In this document: positions 12,173-22,561 of the stretch, piece after piece
Numbering within the stretch: position 1 is the first letter of the stretch
Layout of the letters: each line of letters starts with the position of its first letter
Assembly (NCBI GenBank): GCA_002964805.2
Contig: PUDQ02000105.1
Location: forward strand, 186,001-250,000
Direction: 5' to 3'
DNA from: Trametes villosa
Taxonomy: Eukaryota; Basidiomycota; Agaricomycetes; Polyporales; Polyporaceae
Length of the DNA stretch: 64,000 nucleotides
Notes under the pieces: model-generated
Told to the model about the DNA's origin: nothing
Databases searched by the model: none
What the model saw: the letters and a program-made list of their open reading frames with translations, nothing else
Translations under genes and position numbers: made by a program

Positions 12173-13849
12173 ATGTCGGCCGCTGAGAGCCAGTTGATCG
12201 CGCAATATGTCGCAGTATTCGAAAGCCTGTAAGTTCAGGAGCTTCCCCACTGTGTGAATCCTAATAACGTGAGTTTATAGTTTCATAGACAACTGCTGCG
12301 GTATCGCAATCCCTGGTATGCGCGCTATCATATCTCGCCGCCAACGCGTCGCGGTCAAGACTCACCTGTGTCTAGCTTTCCTAGGCTTCGAATACTTCGT
12401 CACCTTTGACCGCGAGGTCGAGCTATTCTGGAAACGAAAGCTCACCGGGGCTACCGTACTATTCTTGCTGAATAGGTACCTCCCCTTGCTCACCATCATC
12501 CTCGACCTATGTCAATCGATACATATGTCTGATCGAGTGAGTGAATCCGAACGACTGGTCTTATGTGCCATTACGGACTTATATTTTTAGAGGTGTGCTA
12601 AAGATCTGTTCGTCCACTGTTGTCTCGCTGACGGGAATGCAGTTGCGACTCCTTCGTATGGATGACTTCAATTGTATCCGTGTTGCAGTACATCCCTTGG
12701 GCAGGTCAGTGACGCTCAACTCTCGTCTACAATATATAAGTCCGTATTGACATTCTCCGAAGCATTCTCGACGCTGCGCGCATTCGCGCTCAGTGGGCGC
12801 GCCTTCTTCGTCACCACCCTCATATTCTCCCTCTCCGTCGTGCCGATAGTCATCAACTACGTGAGTTGCAACATATCTAACATTCGTCCTCTGTTGACGA
12901 GGTGGACACAGACTCGATATCGTTGGCTATCGTCCGCGAACGATCCTCTGTTCGGCTGCGTTAACCAACTCGGACTGCCGAAGGAGATGGCCCAAAGGTA
13001 CGCTCTTAACCCAATCCTATGTCATGCGCACCTTTGTTGACAACACCCCCGTAGACGTGAGTTTCCTATAAACTGACATTTGAGCTCTCACACCGAACGG
13101 GCATGTCTAGTTACCATCGCCTCGCGCGGAAGTCTCATCGCCGCCGACCTGCTCGTCATGGTGGTGACTTGGCGTGCGACACGCTCCGCCAGAGTGTGGG
13201 GCACTGAAGGATGGTCCTTCGCCCGGACGCTTCTGCGCAATGGTACGTGCACGCTTTCTCTCTACTAGTATAATTGCTAACTGTTATGCTTCAGGGGCGG
13301 TTTACTTTCTGTGAGCACTGCAGCTTCGCCTCACGGCTACACCGAGAGACTTTGAGATTGACGCATATGCACTGGCAGGGTACTACTCCTGCTGAACACC
13401 CTCCATCTGATCTTCTCCATGCTGTCCGTGAGTTTGATCGTCGCACTTGTTGGAACTGCCCAGGATTGACATATCCCTTCTTCCAGTTCAACGAGACGTT
13501 CGTCAACGTCAGCTATGTGACGATCTTCACCGAGCCGTAAGCCCGCCCCTCCAGCCCGCCAGCGGTTTACGAGATCTTTAACAAAAACTCTCTCAGTGTC
13601 ACCGCTGTCCTTGTCTCGCGTTTTCTCCTCGACCTCCAAGAGACGAACCGCTCAGCCACGGACGACGACGCCCCGCGGCTGAGCACAGACATTCACGTCA
13701 GCGGCGTGAACTTTGCGCCCATAGTCGGGTCACTCGGGTCTACCGTCAGCGGCAGCTTTAGCCTCTTCCGAACGGACTACACTGGGTACGCCGAAGAATA
13801 CGGAGACGACGCGATTGCTATGGACGTGGTGTCGAAGTCTGGTTCGTAG
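12173..13849 (+). CDS. DUF6533 seven-helix membrane protein
   Basis: Member of a very large basidiomycete family of predicted seven-transmembrane proteins; molecular function is unknown. The DUF6533 signature is clear: FLGFEYFVTFDREVELFWKR then LTGATVLFLLNRYLPLL. Later helices are YIPWAAFSTLRAFALS, FFVTTLIFSLSVVPIVINY, TIASRGSLIAADLLVMVVTW and AVYFLVLLLLNTLHLIFSML, then VSRFLLDLQETN before a short hydrophilic tail. The gene is split into about ten exons. Phase reading needs two 16 nt exons (12689-12704, 13295-13310) and one 2 nt exon (13055-13056) to hold the family frame. Exon edges between about 12540 and 12642 are the least certain. Without the 2 nt exon the gene would carry a frameshift. 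Confidence 0.8.
12689..12704 (+). other. 16 nt microexon in the DUF6533 gene
   Basis: Encodes YIPWA plus one base of the next codon. It lies between a 47 nt intron (12642-12688, ends TTGCAG) and a 58 nt intron (12705-12762, starts GTCAGT). The join gives YIPWAAFSTLRAFALS, the family consensus. Confidence 0.7.
13055..13056 (+). other. Candidate 2 nt microexon (AC)
   Basis: Two bases between introns 12998-13054 (57 nt, ends CCCGTAG) and 13057-13110 (54 nt, starts GTGAGT, ends GTCTAG). Including them gives KEMAQ-R-L-TIASRG in frame. A single 113 nt intron would shift frame. The alternative is a broken gene. Confidence 0.5.
13295..13310 (+). other. 16 nt microexon in the DUF6533 gene
   Basis: Encodes the codons for AVYF within NGAVYFLV. 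It follows a 52 nt intron (13243-13294) and precedes a 68 nt intron (13311-13378, starts GTGAGC, ends GGCAG). Confidence 0.7.
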
Positions 13850-14274
13850 GGGCCGTGCAAGAGTTTTCGCTCCGGACGATGTTGTATCCGTAATAAATAT
13901 ATGTATCCATAGCGTAGTTGATTCCTTCCAAGTCCCTTAATTTCAAGGTGCGCATACAAGCATTTCATAGCCCGCGGTTTAGTTGCGCCTAGGTGAACTT
14001 GAAAACGACTGCCACAGCGGCAGCGCGATCGTTTGCTACCCCTTGGCAGCACAGCCACCGGGAACCATTCAATCGTCCGTAGCACGTGGATGCGCTCGAG
14101 AGATTTGCTGAAGCGCCCACTTCATCCCGTCGACCTCTTCTCTGCCTCCTCGCTCACTTGGTTTGCCGTGGCTTGCGTCTGTACATCTCCCGCCCAATAA
14201 ATCCTTGGAGCAGCGGATTTACGAGAGGCTACCGAATTGCCCACTCGCGCGAGCACCGCTCGTCAAAAACCACC
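13850..14274. promoter_or_regulatory. Intergenic region with IPI3 promoter
   Basis: About 425 bp from the DUF6533 stop to the IPI3 start. It holds the first gene's 3' UTR and the IPI3 promoter and leader. The start context ACCACCATG is favourable. No other feature seen. Confidence 0.45.
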
Positions 14275-16148
14275 ATGCACCTCAACGAGTCCATCCTCTG
14301 CGCGACCGTACCCTCCGCCTCGGGCTCCGGTCCCGGCACGCTCTCCCTCCACGACATCCAGACCGGCACCTCGCTCGCGTCATGGAAGCAAATCTCTGCA
14401 AGTGCGCACTGCACCGCCGCTGTACAGTCGCGGGATGGCCAGGGAGGATTCATGCTCGCGGCGCAGCAGGACAAGTCGATCCTGAACGTGTATAACTTCC
14501 AAAAAGTGTGTCTCCTGTGGATCTCGTATGCGACCAGTACTGAGATGAGATATGCGGAATAGGACCAGCTCGCGCTGAAGATTGTGCTCCCGGAGAAGCT
14601 CTCCGCGATCGCGGTGGACCCGAAGGGCAAGTATTGCGCGGGCGCGACCGCGCAAGGGCGGATATTCTTCTGGGAGGCGCGTAATTTGCTTATATCAACC
14701 GCACAACTGTCTGACTTCTGCCAACCATATAGTAGATCGCGTCTGGGATCATGTACAACTCCTGGGACGCGCACTACCGCCAGATCAATGTACTCCGATT
14801 CACTCAGGACGCGGCTGCTCTCGTCGCAGGTAGCGAGGACTCGGGTGTCAGCGTATGGTCAATACCAATGTGTGTATTTCTTGGATCCCCGTCATGACTA
14901 TTGTTGACGTCGGATTGAGGTTAATGGACGAGACATTACAAAACGAACTCCCGACACCATACTGCAGCTTCACGGACCACACCCTCCCCGTAACAGACAT
15001 CGTCTGCGGCGTCGGCGCCTTCCCCTCATGTCGCATCCTCACGGCCTCGGTAGACCACACCGTCAAGGTATCTCCCTGCCCGTCTCGCCCAGCGCATCGC
15101 GTCTAAATATGTCCCTTACAGGTTTGGGACCCCGCCTCAAAAACCCTCCTCACAACCTTCTACTTCCCGCAACCGATAACATGTATTGCGTGGGATCCAA
15201 CAGAACGCCTGTTCTTCGCAGCGTCTGCGGACGGGTCGGTTCACCAGGTCAACCTGTTTCGGCAGCGCGAAGACAAGTTCAGCCGCGCCGCGATGGAAGC
15301 TGTCGGCGGTGCGGGCGTCAGCGATGTCATCCGGATAAACGACATCGACCGTAAAGACGCACGAAAGCGTCTCATTTCTGTCGGGTACGTCTCGCCCACT
15401 TGTTGCTACGGGCGCGCACTGACGAGGACGTTCGAACAGAGAGGCAGTAACGACACTCGTCATCTCTCTCACCGGGTCCATGCTCCTCGCAGGCACCTCC
15501 TCCGGGCTCATCCACATATACGACGTCGCCTCCCACCAGCTCCTCCGCACCCTCTCCTCGCACAAGGGCATGGCCGTCACGCACCTCTCGACGATGCTCC
15601 GGCCGCCCGACCTCGTCGGGCACATCAGCCTCGCGCTCGGCGCAGGGGCTGGGGGCGATGCGCGCGAGACCATCCCCGTGCGGCCCGTCGCGCCCTTCCA
15701 GCGCATCCGCGACGCGAAGGCGCGCGAGGCACATGAAGTCTCCTTAATGCTTCCCCACAACTCCGTACGCAGCGTTCATATTGTATATCGCCGTTGTTGT
15801 TCCGGGGGGCTGACTTCTCGAGCGCAGGCGCCTACGGGCTCATTCTTTTCATATTCTCGGGAGGAGCTCATCAAGGACCACGCGTTCTTCGTCCAGCCGT
15901 CCGCTGTGGGACCTGAAGCGACAGGGGTCTCTCTGCAGACGCGTGTTTCGGAGCTGGAAAGCGAGGTAACCCGCTTGCGTGAGCAGCTGGGCAAGGCTAA
16001 GGGCATCAACGACGTGATGTGGGAGACGGTCGTGCAGCGCATGGTGGCCGAGGGGAAGGAGAAAGGGCGAGAGAACGGTGTGGAGAAGACCGATGATGCA
16101 GCAGAGCAGACAGAGGGTGGACGCCGGAGAAAGCGCAATCGTACTTGA
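14275..16148 (+). CDS. IPI3: IPI3-type WD40 protein (Rix1 complex, pre-60S maturation)
   Basis: Nucleolar WD40 protein (human WDR18) of the Rix1-Ipi1-Ipi3 complex, which acts in ITS2 processing and pre-60S remodelling. Recognisable blocks are the N-terminal MHLNESILCATVPS, then LSAIAVDPKGKYCAGATAQG, SWDAHYRQINVLRFTQDAAA, FTDHTLPVTDIVCGVGAFPS, ILTASVDHTVKVWDPASKTL, ITCIAWDPTERLFFAASADG and SMLLAGTSSGLIHIYDVASH. The C-terminal exon is a predicted coiled coil (SELESEVTRLREQLGKA) ending in the basic tail RRRKRNRT. The block SWDAHYRQ is typical of Ipi3. The intron at 14677-14735 appears to use a GC donor, because only that junction gives the family sequence WEIASGI in frame. Confidence 0.85.
14677..14735 (+). 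other. Candidate GC-AG intron in IPI3
   Basis: Exon ends TGGGAG, intron begins GCGCGTAATT and ends AGTAG, 59 nt. The nearby GT (14681) gives a phase that no acceptor can rescue. The GC junction yields WE|IASG, matching the family WEVASG pattern. Confidence 0.6.
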
Positions 16149-16278
16149 TGTTGCCGTAGAGTCCACGCCGTATATGCATTGGCAATGCCTGCCCTGGGAT
16201 TGGTGCGGACAATTACCTTGCAGGCGTCACTAGAGACATGCAAGATGACGAGAAAGAGATAGTATTCCGATACAGGAA

Positions 16279-16994
16279 TTACGAAGATGTGGGCTCGTCC
16301 TTCGGCTTGTACTTCTCCGGGTCTGTTCCGTGGTGGGGGTGGTTGACCAAGTTGAACCTATATATCACTATTAGCACTCGTCGGCGAATAACGGGGTTAA
16401 CGAGGCTTACATAGGGAAGAGGTCTGTAACGGCTCATTAGCGAGGGTATATGAAGGGGGTAATGATCGCACGTACGGAACTTGAGCTGCGAGAACGCAGA
16501 GTTACGGTACGCGACACCCTGGATCCACTCAGGCTGGTCGGACTCGCCGTAAAGCGGCAGGCCACGCCTTGCCCGGTCACTGAGCTCCGCGAAGTCCTTC
16601 TGCTCTTCCCGCTTGTTCTCGGCCCAGCCCCAGAAGCGGACTTCATGACGCCCTGTGTAAGCGGTTTCCGGAGCCAGAAGCTACACGACTTACAGCTTGA
16701 CCGCTGATACGCCAACAAGAAGCCGCCGACGAAACCAAGGAGACCTCCGAGACGCAGCTGCGTCCTAATCTTCAGCTTAGAGGGGTCCCACTTATCTGTC
16801 ACAAGGTCATTCCTCCATGCGCTCCGCTATTGTTCATGCCTGGACGCACCCCACAAGTACAAGGCAGTTGGTGCCGCGCCAGTCGCGCCCGCCCAGAGGG
16901 CGTAGTCGGAGGGGCGCATGTAGCGGATTACACGGCCAGCATGGGGGTCCGCATCGATGAGCGGGAAGGGGGTCTCGACGACCTTGTTCGGCAT
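16279..16994 (-). CDS. NUXM: NADH:ubiquinone oxidoreductase 21 kDa subunit (complex I)
   Basis: Accessory subunit of mitochondrial complex I in fungi. The first exon reads TPFPLIDADPHAGRVIRYMR followed by PSDYALWAGATGAAPTALYL, the N-terminal domain of the family. The next exons give KWDPSKLKIRTQLRLGGLLG, FVGGFLLAYQRSS (membrane segment) and LRFWGWAENKREQKDFAELS. The product ends LVNHPHHGTDPEKYKPKDEP. Introns are of normal size. The ATG at 16994 gives a very short leader, as in homologues, so import relies on internal signals. It is divergent from the nucleoporin gene with a gap of 283 bp. Confidence 0.93.
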
Positions 16995-17277
16995 TGTCGT
17001 CTACAGCAGCGGCAGCGGCGGCGACGAGGACAACGGTGAGAGAGGCTGCTGCAGAGGCGCCCGTGTGGCCCGGTAAGGCAGGAGCGCAGGGCGTGACCGG
17101 GAGTGTTTAGGGCCGGCGCGCGCATTGTTCTAGTGGCGCATGTGGCCCCCGCACGCTCAGGCTCGTCCAAGACTTAGCCACCGCCGACCTCTGCCACAGT
17201 CCACCACCGCCCTCCTCTCTCGCTCTCTTGCCTCTCAGTCGTGGCCTTGTGCATATACCTACCTCCTGTACATCAAC
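16995..17277. promoter_or_regulatory. Divergent promoter region, complex I subunit and nucleoporin
   Basis: A 283 bp gap between two start codons on opposite strands. It must contain both promoters. No TATA-like box stands out. Confidence 0.5.
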
Positions 17278-20005
17278 ATGAGCGGAGGAGCCGTTCGATC
17301 CCATAGCAGTCGCCGCCATACGCAGCGGAACAATAACGCGTCGCCATATTCTCGTCCTGGCTCTGTAGCGGTGAAGAAGCCTTCAGTGAGTGGTCAGGGC
17401 CGTGTTCTTGAGCCGACGTGCTAACTGTCGGCGTGCCTCGCAAGGGGTGGAGCCTGACAGGGTTCCTCAGCTATCTCAATCCCCTCCGATCGTTCTCGTC
17501 GAATTCTCAGGATGCTGGCCCTGTGGATAATGATGCTGCGCTGCGGCTCGCGGCACGCGGCGAGGAGGTGCGTCTCATATCAGCTTCTGCAACTCAGTTC
17601 GGGATGGCTGATCTCATGAACAGCTGCACGACGGCGGTCGCTCGCTAAACCCTCTCTACTGCACCGCCGATACCCCATTGCAGGTCATTCAGCAGAAGAT
17701 CTACGACGCGGAATACGCGGAGCGGCGGCACGAGGAGCTCATGCAATCAGTATCGGTCCAGCCAGCGCGCTCGCCACCACAGTCTGCGAACGGCGAGCAG
17801 CGCACATCCCCGCGTAGCGATGATTCGCGCGCCTCCACCTCGAATCTCAAGAAGGTGCAGGAGTTCCTTGACGAGAAAGCTGGCAAGCCTTTGAACCAAG
17901 TTGAATTTGCTGGCCTTGTTTCCCTCCTACAAAACAGCGTCGAAGGTACGTGCCTTCATGGCGCACGGATTCCCTTACTCATCAAGCCTGTAGAAGACGA
18001 CGATCACCCAGAGCCATTCCGCTTCTCCAAGAGCCCCAGCACCCCCCTCCGCGGCACGACCCCCTCTATCAACTTCCTCAACCCCAGCACCTCGGAGCAG
18101 ATGGTCTCCGCAGCTGGCACCGCGGCCCAAAACGGCCGGAAGACGTTGGCGAGGAATCCCATGGGCGTCTACCGCTGGCAGGGTGGTGGAAGTGCTCGCC
18201 CCCGCAATCGCTACCAATCGCCCGGATTTGGCTCTTCTGCGTCGAGGCCGACCATCAAGCTGTCCCCCGAGAAGCCGAAGACGGACAGCAAGAGGAGGCG
18301 TGTAGGCGAGGACGCCACGAGCTCATCGCCTCAGCGCGTTACGAAGGCCAACGGCGCCTCTACCACGCCCTCCTCTTCCTCGACCTCGATCAACTCAATG
18401 ACCAACGGCTCCGCGACGACCAACAGCTCTCAGGCCAATGGCAAGACCAACGGCGGCAGCGCCTCAGCCGCGCCCACTACGCCCCGCATCCGCACGTCTG
18501 GCGTTGTAAAGCCTACCACGCCTGCCATCCCTTCTCCCCTCCGTCAGACCTGGGGCCAGTCCGACTCTCCGCCTCAAAGCTCGCCCTCTAAGACTTCCAA
18601 GCCCACCCGAGCAGCTAGCTTCATGACGGAGCTCATCAAGGAGGTTACGCCACCCAAGAAGCCCGACTTCGCCAACCCCTACGAGGCTGTGAGCCCCATT
18701 CCTCGACCGGCGGCCAAGAAGCAACCTGCGCGCAAGACGCGCAGCTCTGCGAAGGCTGAGGCCGAAAAGCAGAAGGAAAAGGAGAAAGCGAAGGAGCCAG
18801 AGCTCACGCCACAGGCGATCATCGAGGCCACTGTTCCCAAGGTAAGTTTTGCGTATCACGTTCCCTGACCTTGGGCTAACCATAAGATAATCCAGGGGAG
18901 CAAGCGTTCTCGCCCGCCTCCGGAGCTGATTGGCCGCAAGTCCCCAGAGAAGCGGGTTACGTCCCCTCCCGAATCCTCGAGGCGTAGTGCGAGGATCAAT
19001 GGCGCAGACTCTTTCACAAACGGCCTCAATGGGGTTTCGAAGAACGCCACTCCAGCCACCGAGGAGGTCGTCGAGGAGGAGCAGCCTTCCCCCAAGAAGC
19101 AGCGCACATCCCAGCCCGCCTTCCCCAAGCCCTCCCCCAAGGTCAACTCCGTTACAGTCGAGGAGATTGACGACGTGGAGATGAGCAGCGCCCCCGCCCC
19201 CACCCCCAAGGCCGCCGCCTCGACGTACACGCTCCCGTCCGAGGTCGTCGAGCCCGGCGACGAGAAGGCGGAGAAGAAGCGCGCCACCTCGCCCTCCTCC
19301 ACGCCCGCGTTCCCCGGCTTCGGATCGCAGCGTGCCAGCTTCGGCGCGCCCGGGAAGTCCTCCGCCCCCAAGGCCCCGTCGAAGCTCCGCTTCAGCATTC
19401 AGGTCGAGAAGGATGAGAAGATGGAGGTCGTCCCCGAGCCCAAGCCTGTCGTCGAGGCTCCCCAGCCCGCGAAAGCGCCCGTAGTCGAGGTCGAGAAGCC
19501 CAAGGATGCAAGGGCGATCGCCGCCGCCATGCGCGAGGACGAGCTCCCGGAGTACTCCTTCACCCTTCCGACGTCTTCCCCTGGTGCCGGGCCCAGCACG
19601 TTGCACGCGCGTCAAGTCGCCACCGCCGCTCCCGTCTCTTCCCTGCCCACCTACGACTTCTCCAAGGGCGCTGCCCCTGCTCCCGCCCCTACGTCTATCC
19701 CCGCTTCATCTGGCGGGTTCAACTGGCAAGCCGCCGGGATGACGCCGCCTCCGAAGCCCACGGACGACAACTGGAGCTGCGGCGTCTGCATGCTCAGCAA
19801 CCCCTCCGGCGCAGAGAAGTGCACGGTGTGCGACGCGCCGCGCGCGGACAAGCCGGTGCCGGCCGCGGTGCAGGGCTTCGACTGGTCGAAGGCGGGCATG
19901 AAGCCGCCGCCGAAGCCGGCCGCGGATACGTGGGCGTGCGGGGTGTGCATGCTGAGCAATCCCGGGAGCGCGGCGAAGTGTACGGTTTGCGACTCGCCCC
20001 GGTAG
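17278..20005 (+). CDS. Nuclear-basket-type nucleoporin with two RanBP2 zinc fingers
   Basis: Long, mostly disordered protein. It starts MSGGAVRSHSSRRHTQRNNN and continues with a hydrophobic helix-like patch (GWSLTGFLSYLNPLRSF) that could be an amphipathic membrane-binding helix, as in Nup1, Nup60 and Nup153. The middle is basic and Ser/Pro-rich (LARNPMGVYRWQGGG, PSKLRFSIQVEKDEKME). The C-terminus has two RanBP2-type fingers, NWSCGVCMLSNPSGAEKC and TWACGVCMLSNPGSAAKC, each WxCx2Cx10Cx2C with the conserved Asn. Each finger sits in a repeated unit led by F-W/N-W-x-A-GM-PPPKP. Zinc fingers of this type in Nup153 bind Ran. The nucleoporin call rests on architecture; a different RanBP2-finger protein is possible. 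Confidence 0.65.
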
Positions 20006-20368
20006 TGTCTCTCGCAATGTTCCCCTGTCCCTGTCTGCGGACGTTCTCGCTGTTCCTTGGTATCAGTTTCTCGTGTTGTGCAGGATACGTGTCTCTGAGT
20101 CCCGGGCTGTGTTCCCATTTCTGCTTTACCTCGTTCTCGTTCGTGCATTCGGTCAAGGTTGCCCGTGTTAGTCTCGAGAGCCATTACATGTCGTTTCTAG
20201 TGTACATCCGGTATTACCTACTTGTACAGACAGTCCGTGGTGCAGTAGGGTCCCGCACGAGTCTCAGAATACGATCAGTCGGGTGCGTGTCGTCGTGCCC
20301 GCCGCAGGGCGTCCTTGTACGCCCCGCGGTTCTCCTCCACACCTCGCGTGAAGTTAGAGCCAGACTGG
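20006..20368. other. Convergent 3' intergenic region
   Basis: About 360 bp between the stops of the nucleoporin gene and the CDK7 gene. It holds 3' UTRs; no other feature seen. Confidence 0.45.
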
Positions 20369-21889
20369 TTAGGATTTTGTGAAGTCGAGGCGGCGCGCGA
20401 CGGGGCGGCTCCCGAGCTCGTCGGACGAGTGCTTGCGCTTGAGCTTGTTCGGCGGGTTCGCCTTCACGCCGGGGCCCGAGCCATTCGGCTCCGTGTTGCC
20501 GTCAAGCTCCTCGAGCGGGACTGCGTCTTCCTTCTTCGCCGGCTTCGGGAGCTTGGAGGGGTGTGTTGGGTAAGGGAGGGCGAAGAAGTAGGGGTGGTTG
20601 AGGGCCTGCAAGGAATACGCCAACGTCAGCGACTTAGAGTTGTTGTAGGGGAAGGGGGACAGGGAGAGCGGGGGCTCACGTCTTTGCAGGTGATGCGCCG
20701 GCGGGGGTCGTAGATGAGGCACTTCCCGAGGAGGTTCAGGCAGTCCGCGCTCGCGGCCGTGAACAGGTCGCGGAACGGCGTCTTCGGGAACTGGCCCACC
20801 GGGATGTAGTCCGGCAGCTTCGTGTGGCCCTGCACGCGCGCCTCATCAGCTCCAGCACTTCGATGAAGATTGTTGTAGGGATGCAGGGACATACGGGCCA
20901 GTCCTCCTCGGTGGGCGTGCCGAGCGCGCGGAAGATCGTCTTGAGCTGGTCCATGTCGGACTCCCCGGGCAGGTACGGCGTGCGCAGCATGAGCTCGGCG
21001 AAGATGCAGCCCACGGACCAGATGTCGACGGCGGTGCTGTAGTAGCGGCAGCCGAAGAGCAGCTCCGGCGGGCGGTACCACCTAGAGGACGCCAGGTCAA
21101 GGTATCACAACGACGTGAGGGCTTGGGACACCAACCGTGTGATGACCTGGCATGTCATCTTGTACCCTGGGTCGGCGAAGTCGCGTGCAAGACCAAAATC
21201 AGCGATTTTGAGTAGTCCATTGGCAGCAATGAGCAAGTTGTTGGGCTTCAAATCCTGCAAGGTACGGGTAAGACTTAGGAGGAGGTTGGGGGAACAAATG
21301 TGGGACACCTACCCTGTGCAGGATGAAATTGCGGTGGCAGAACTCGAGGCCACGGAACGTCATCGCCATCCAGCTTTTGATATCCGCAGGGAGGAATACC
21401 AAGGACCGGTCCTTGATGACGAGCTCAAGGTCCGTGTCCAAGAATTCCAGCACAAGGTTGAGGTTCTTCTTTGACGAGAAGACGTCAAGGAGCTGGACCC
21501 TCGGAGGTGAGTGTCCATACCACGAAAAGGATACAACGGTGGACCCACCTCGATCACGTTCTGGTGTTTCAGTTCTCGTAGGAACTTGACTTCGCGGATG
21601 GCAGACATGTCGAGGCCATCCTTGAACTGCCCGACCTTGATCTTCTTGATAGCCACCTTCAGGCCGGTAGAAATCTCTCTGCCTATGCGGCGGTATAAGA
21701 CTGTGCGAACGCTGGCCAAGACACAGGGCCCAAACCTTACCTCTGTATACCACGGCATAGGTACCTTCACCGATCTTCTGGTCCTTGGACCTGTGGGAAA
21801 GGTGTAAACTGTCACCGAAGAGCGGTGCAAGGAAGCCCGGCAGACCATTTTCTCTGTCTCTCAGCATTCGCTTTCTCTACTACATCCAT
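20369..21889 (-). CDS. KIN28: Cyclin-dependent kinase 7 (Kin28-type, TFIIH CAK kinase)
   Basis: Kinase of the TFIIH CAK module that phosphorylates the RNA polymerase II C-terminal domain and activates other CDKs. All kinase landmarks are present: glycine loop [33 protein letters not shown] (the PSTAIRE-helix region ending REVKFL), catalytic [10 protein letters not shown] across an intron, ADFGLARDF and the T-loop [17 protein letters not shown] with the activating Thr in the expected place. [20 protein letters not shown] is typical of CDK7. The Lys/Arg-rich tail ends [11 protein letters not shown] place the start at the ATG at 21889: a 55 nt intron then joins ERQRKW to [11 protein letters not shown], matching homologues. 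The ATG at 21867 would give an unrelated leader. Confidence 0.95.
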
Positions 21890-22561
21890 GTCGCCCTATA
21901 TGAACGGGATGATGGCACCGAGAGCCTGTTGATTGGCCGCCAAGCCCGCCTACAATCCTGGCAGGAAGGGGAAGTGGCTAAAGGGCGAAGCGTCTACGAG
22001 TATCACAACAAGTCAATAGTGGCCATCTGTTCATATAGACACTTGCACAGACCTCTTATCGTCTTCCCAAAGATACGAGACGAGGCAGGGCAGATAGACC
22101 GTGTGGCCGGGCGATATGAGTGGTCTTGACGGTCGCGGACCGCACACAAGGTCGTAGACGCCGGGTGGATGGATGATCACTCAAATTGCCATTCCTGGCG
22201 AGCATATCATCCGCCATGGGCGTCTGTGGTGGCAGACTCTGTGCAGACCATCATCATCATGCGCCCTGCGCGGCCTAGTGGGGCGGCCAATGGCCGTTGC
22301 ATGATCGTTCCTGTTGAGACACGCACAGGACTCGTCGCCGGTGGACTGCGAGACATCTGGACGCTCCGGAGTCCCTGCCGCCGCGTTCTCGTCTTCCCCA
22401 CCTTCCGCTACCTGTGCGCTGCGCAGTGTATACATAGTTCCCCGAGGGCAGGTCCCCGACCCTCTCATACCCCTTCGTTCGCCCATACTTCTAATACTGG
22501 CTTAATATCGATTGCTTTTTCTTCTGCTGGGAGTATCTTTCTTGGGTAGCTCGACGCGACC
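21890..22561. promoter_or_regulatory. Divergent promoter region, CDK7 and GPCR
   Basis: About 670 bp between divergent start codons. No supported gene and no obvious repeat. It must carry both promoters. Confidence 0.45.

Noticed and set aside
18464..19615. 383-codon minus-strand frame over the nucleoporin gene
   Set aside because: Arg/Gly/Leu-rich antisense shadow with no domain.
21199..21867. CDK7 start at 21867
   Set aside because: It gives a leader unlike homologues; the upstream ATG with a 55 nt intron gives [17 protein letters not shown].
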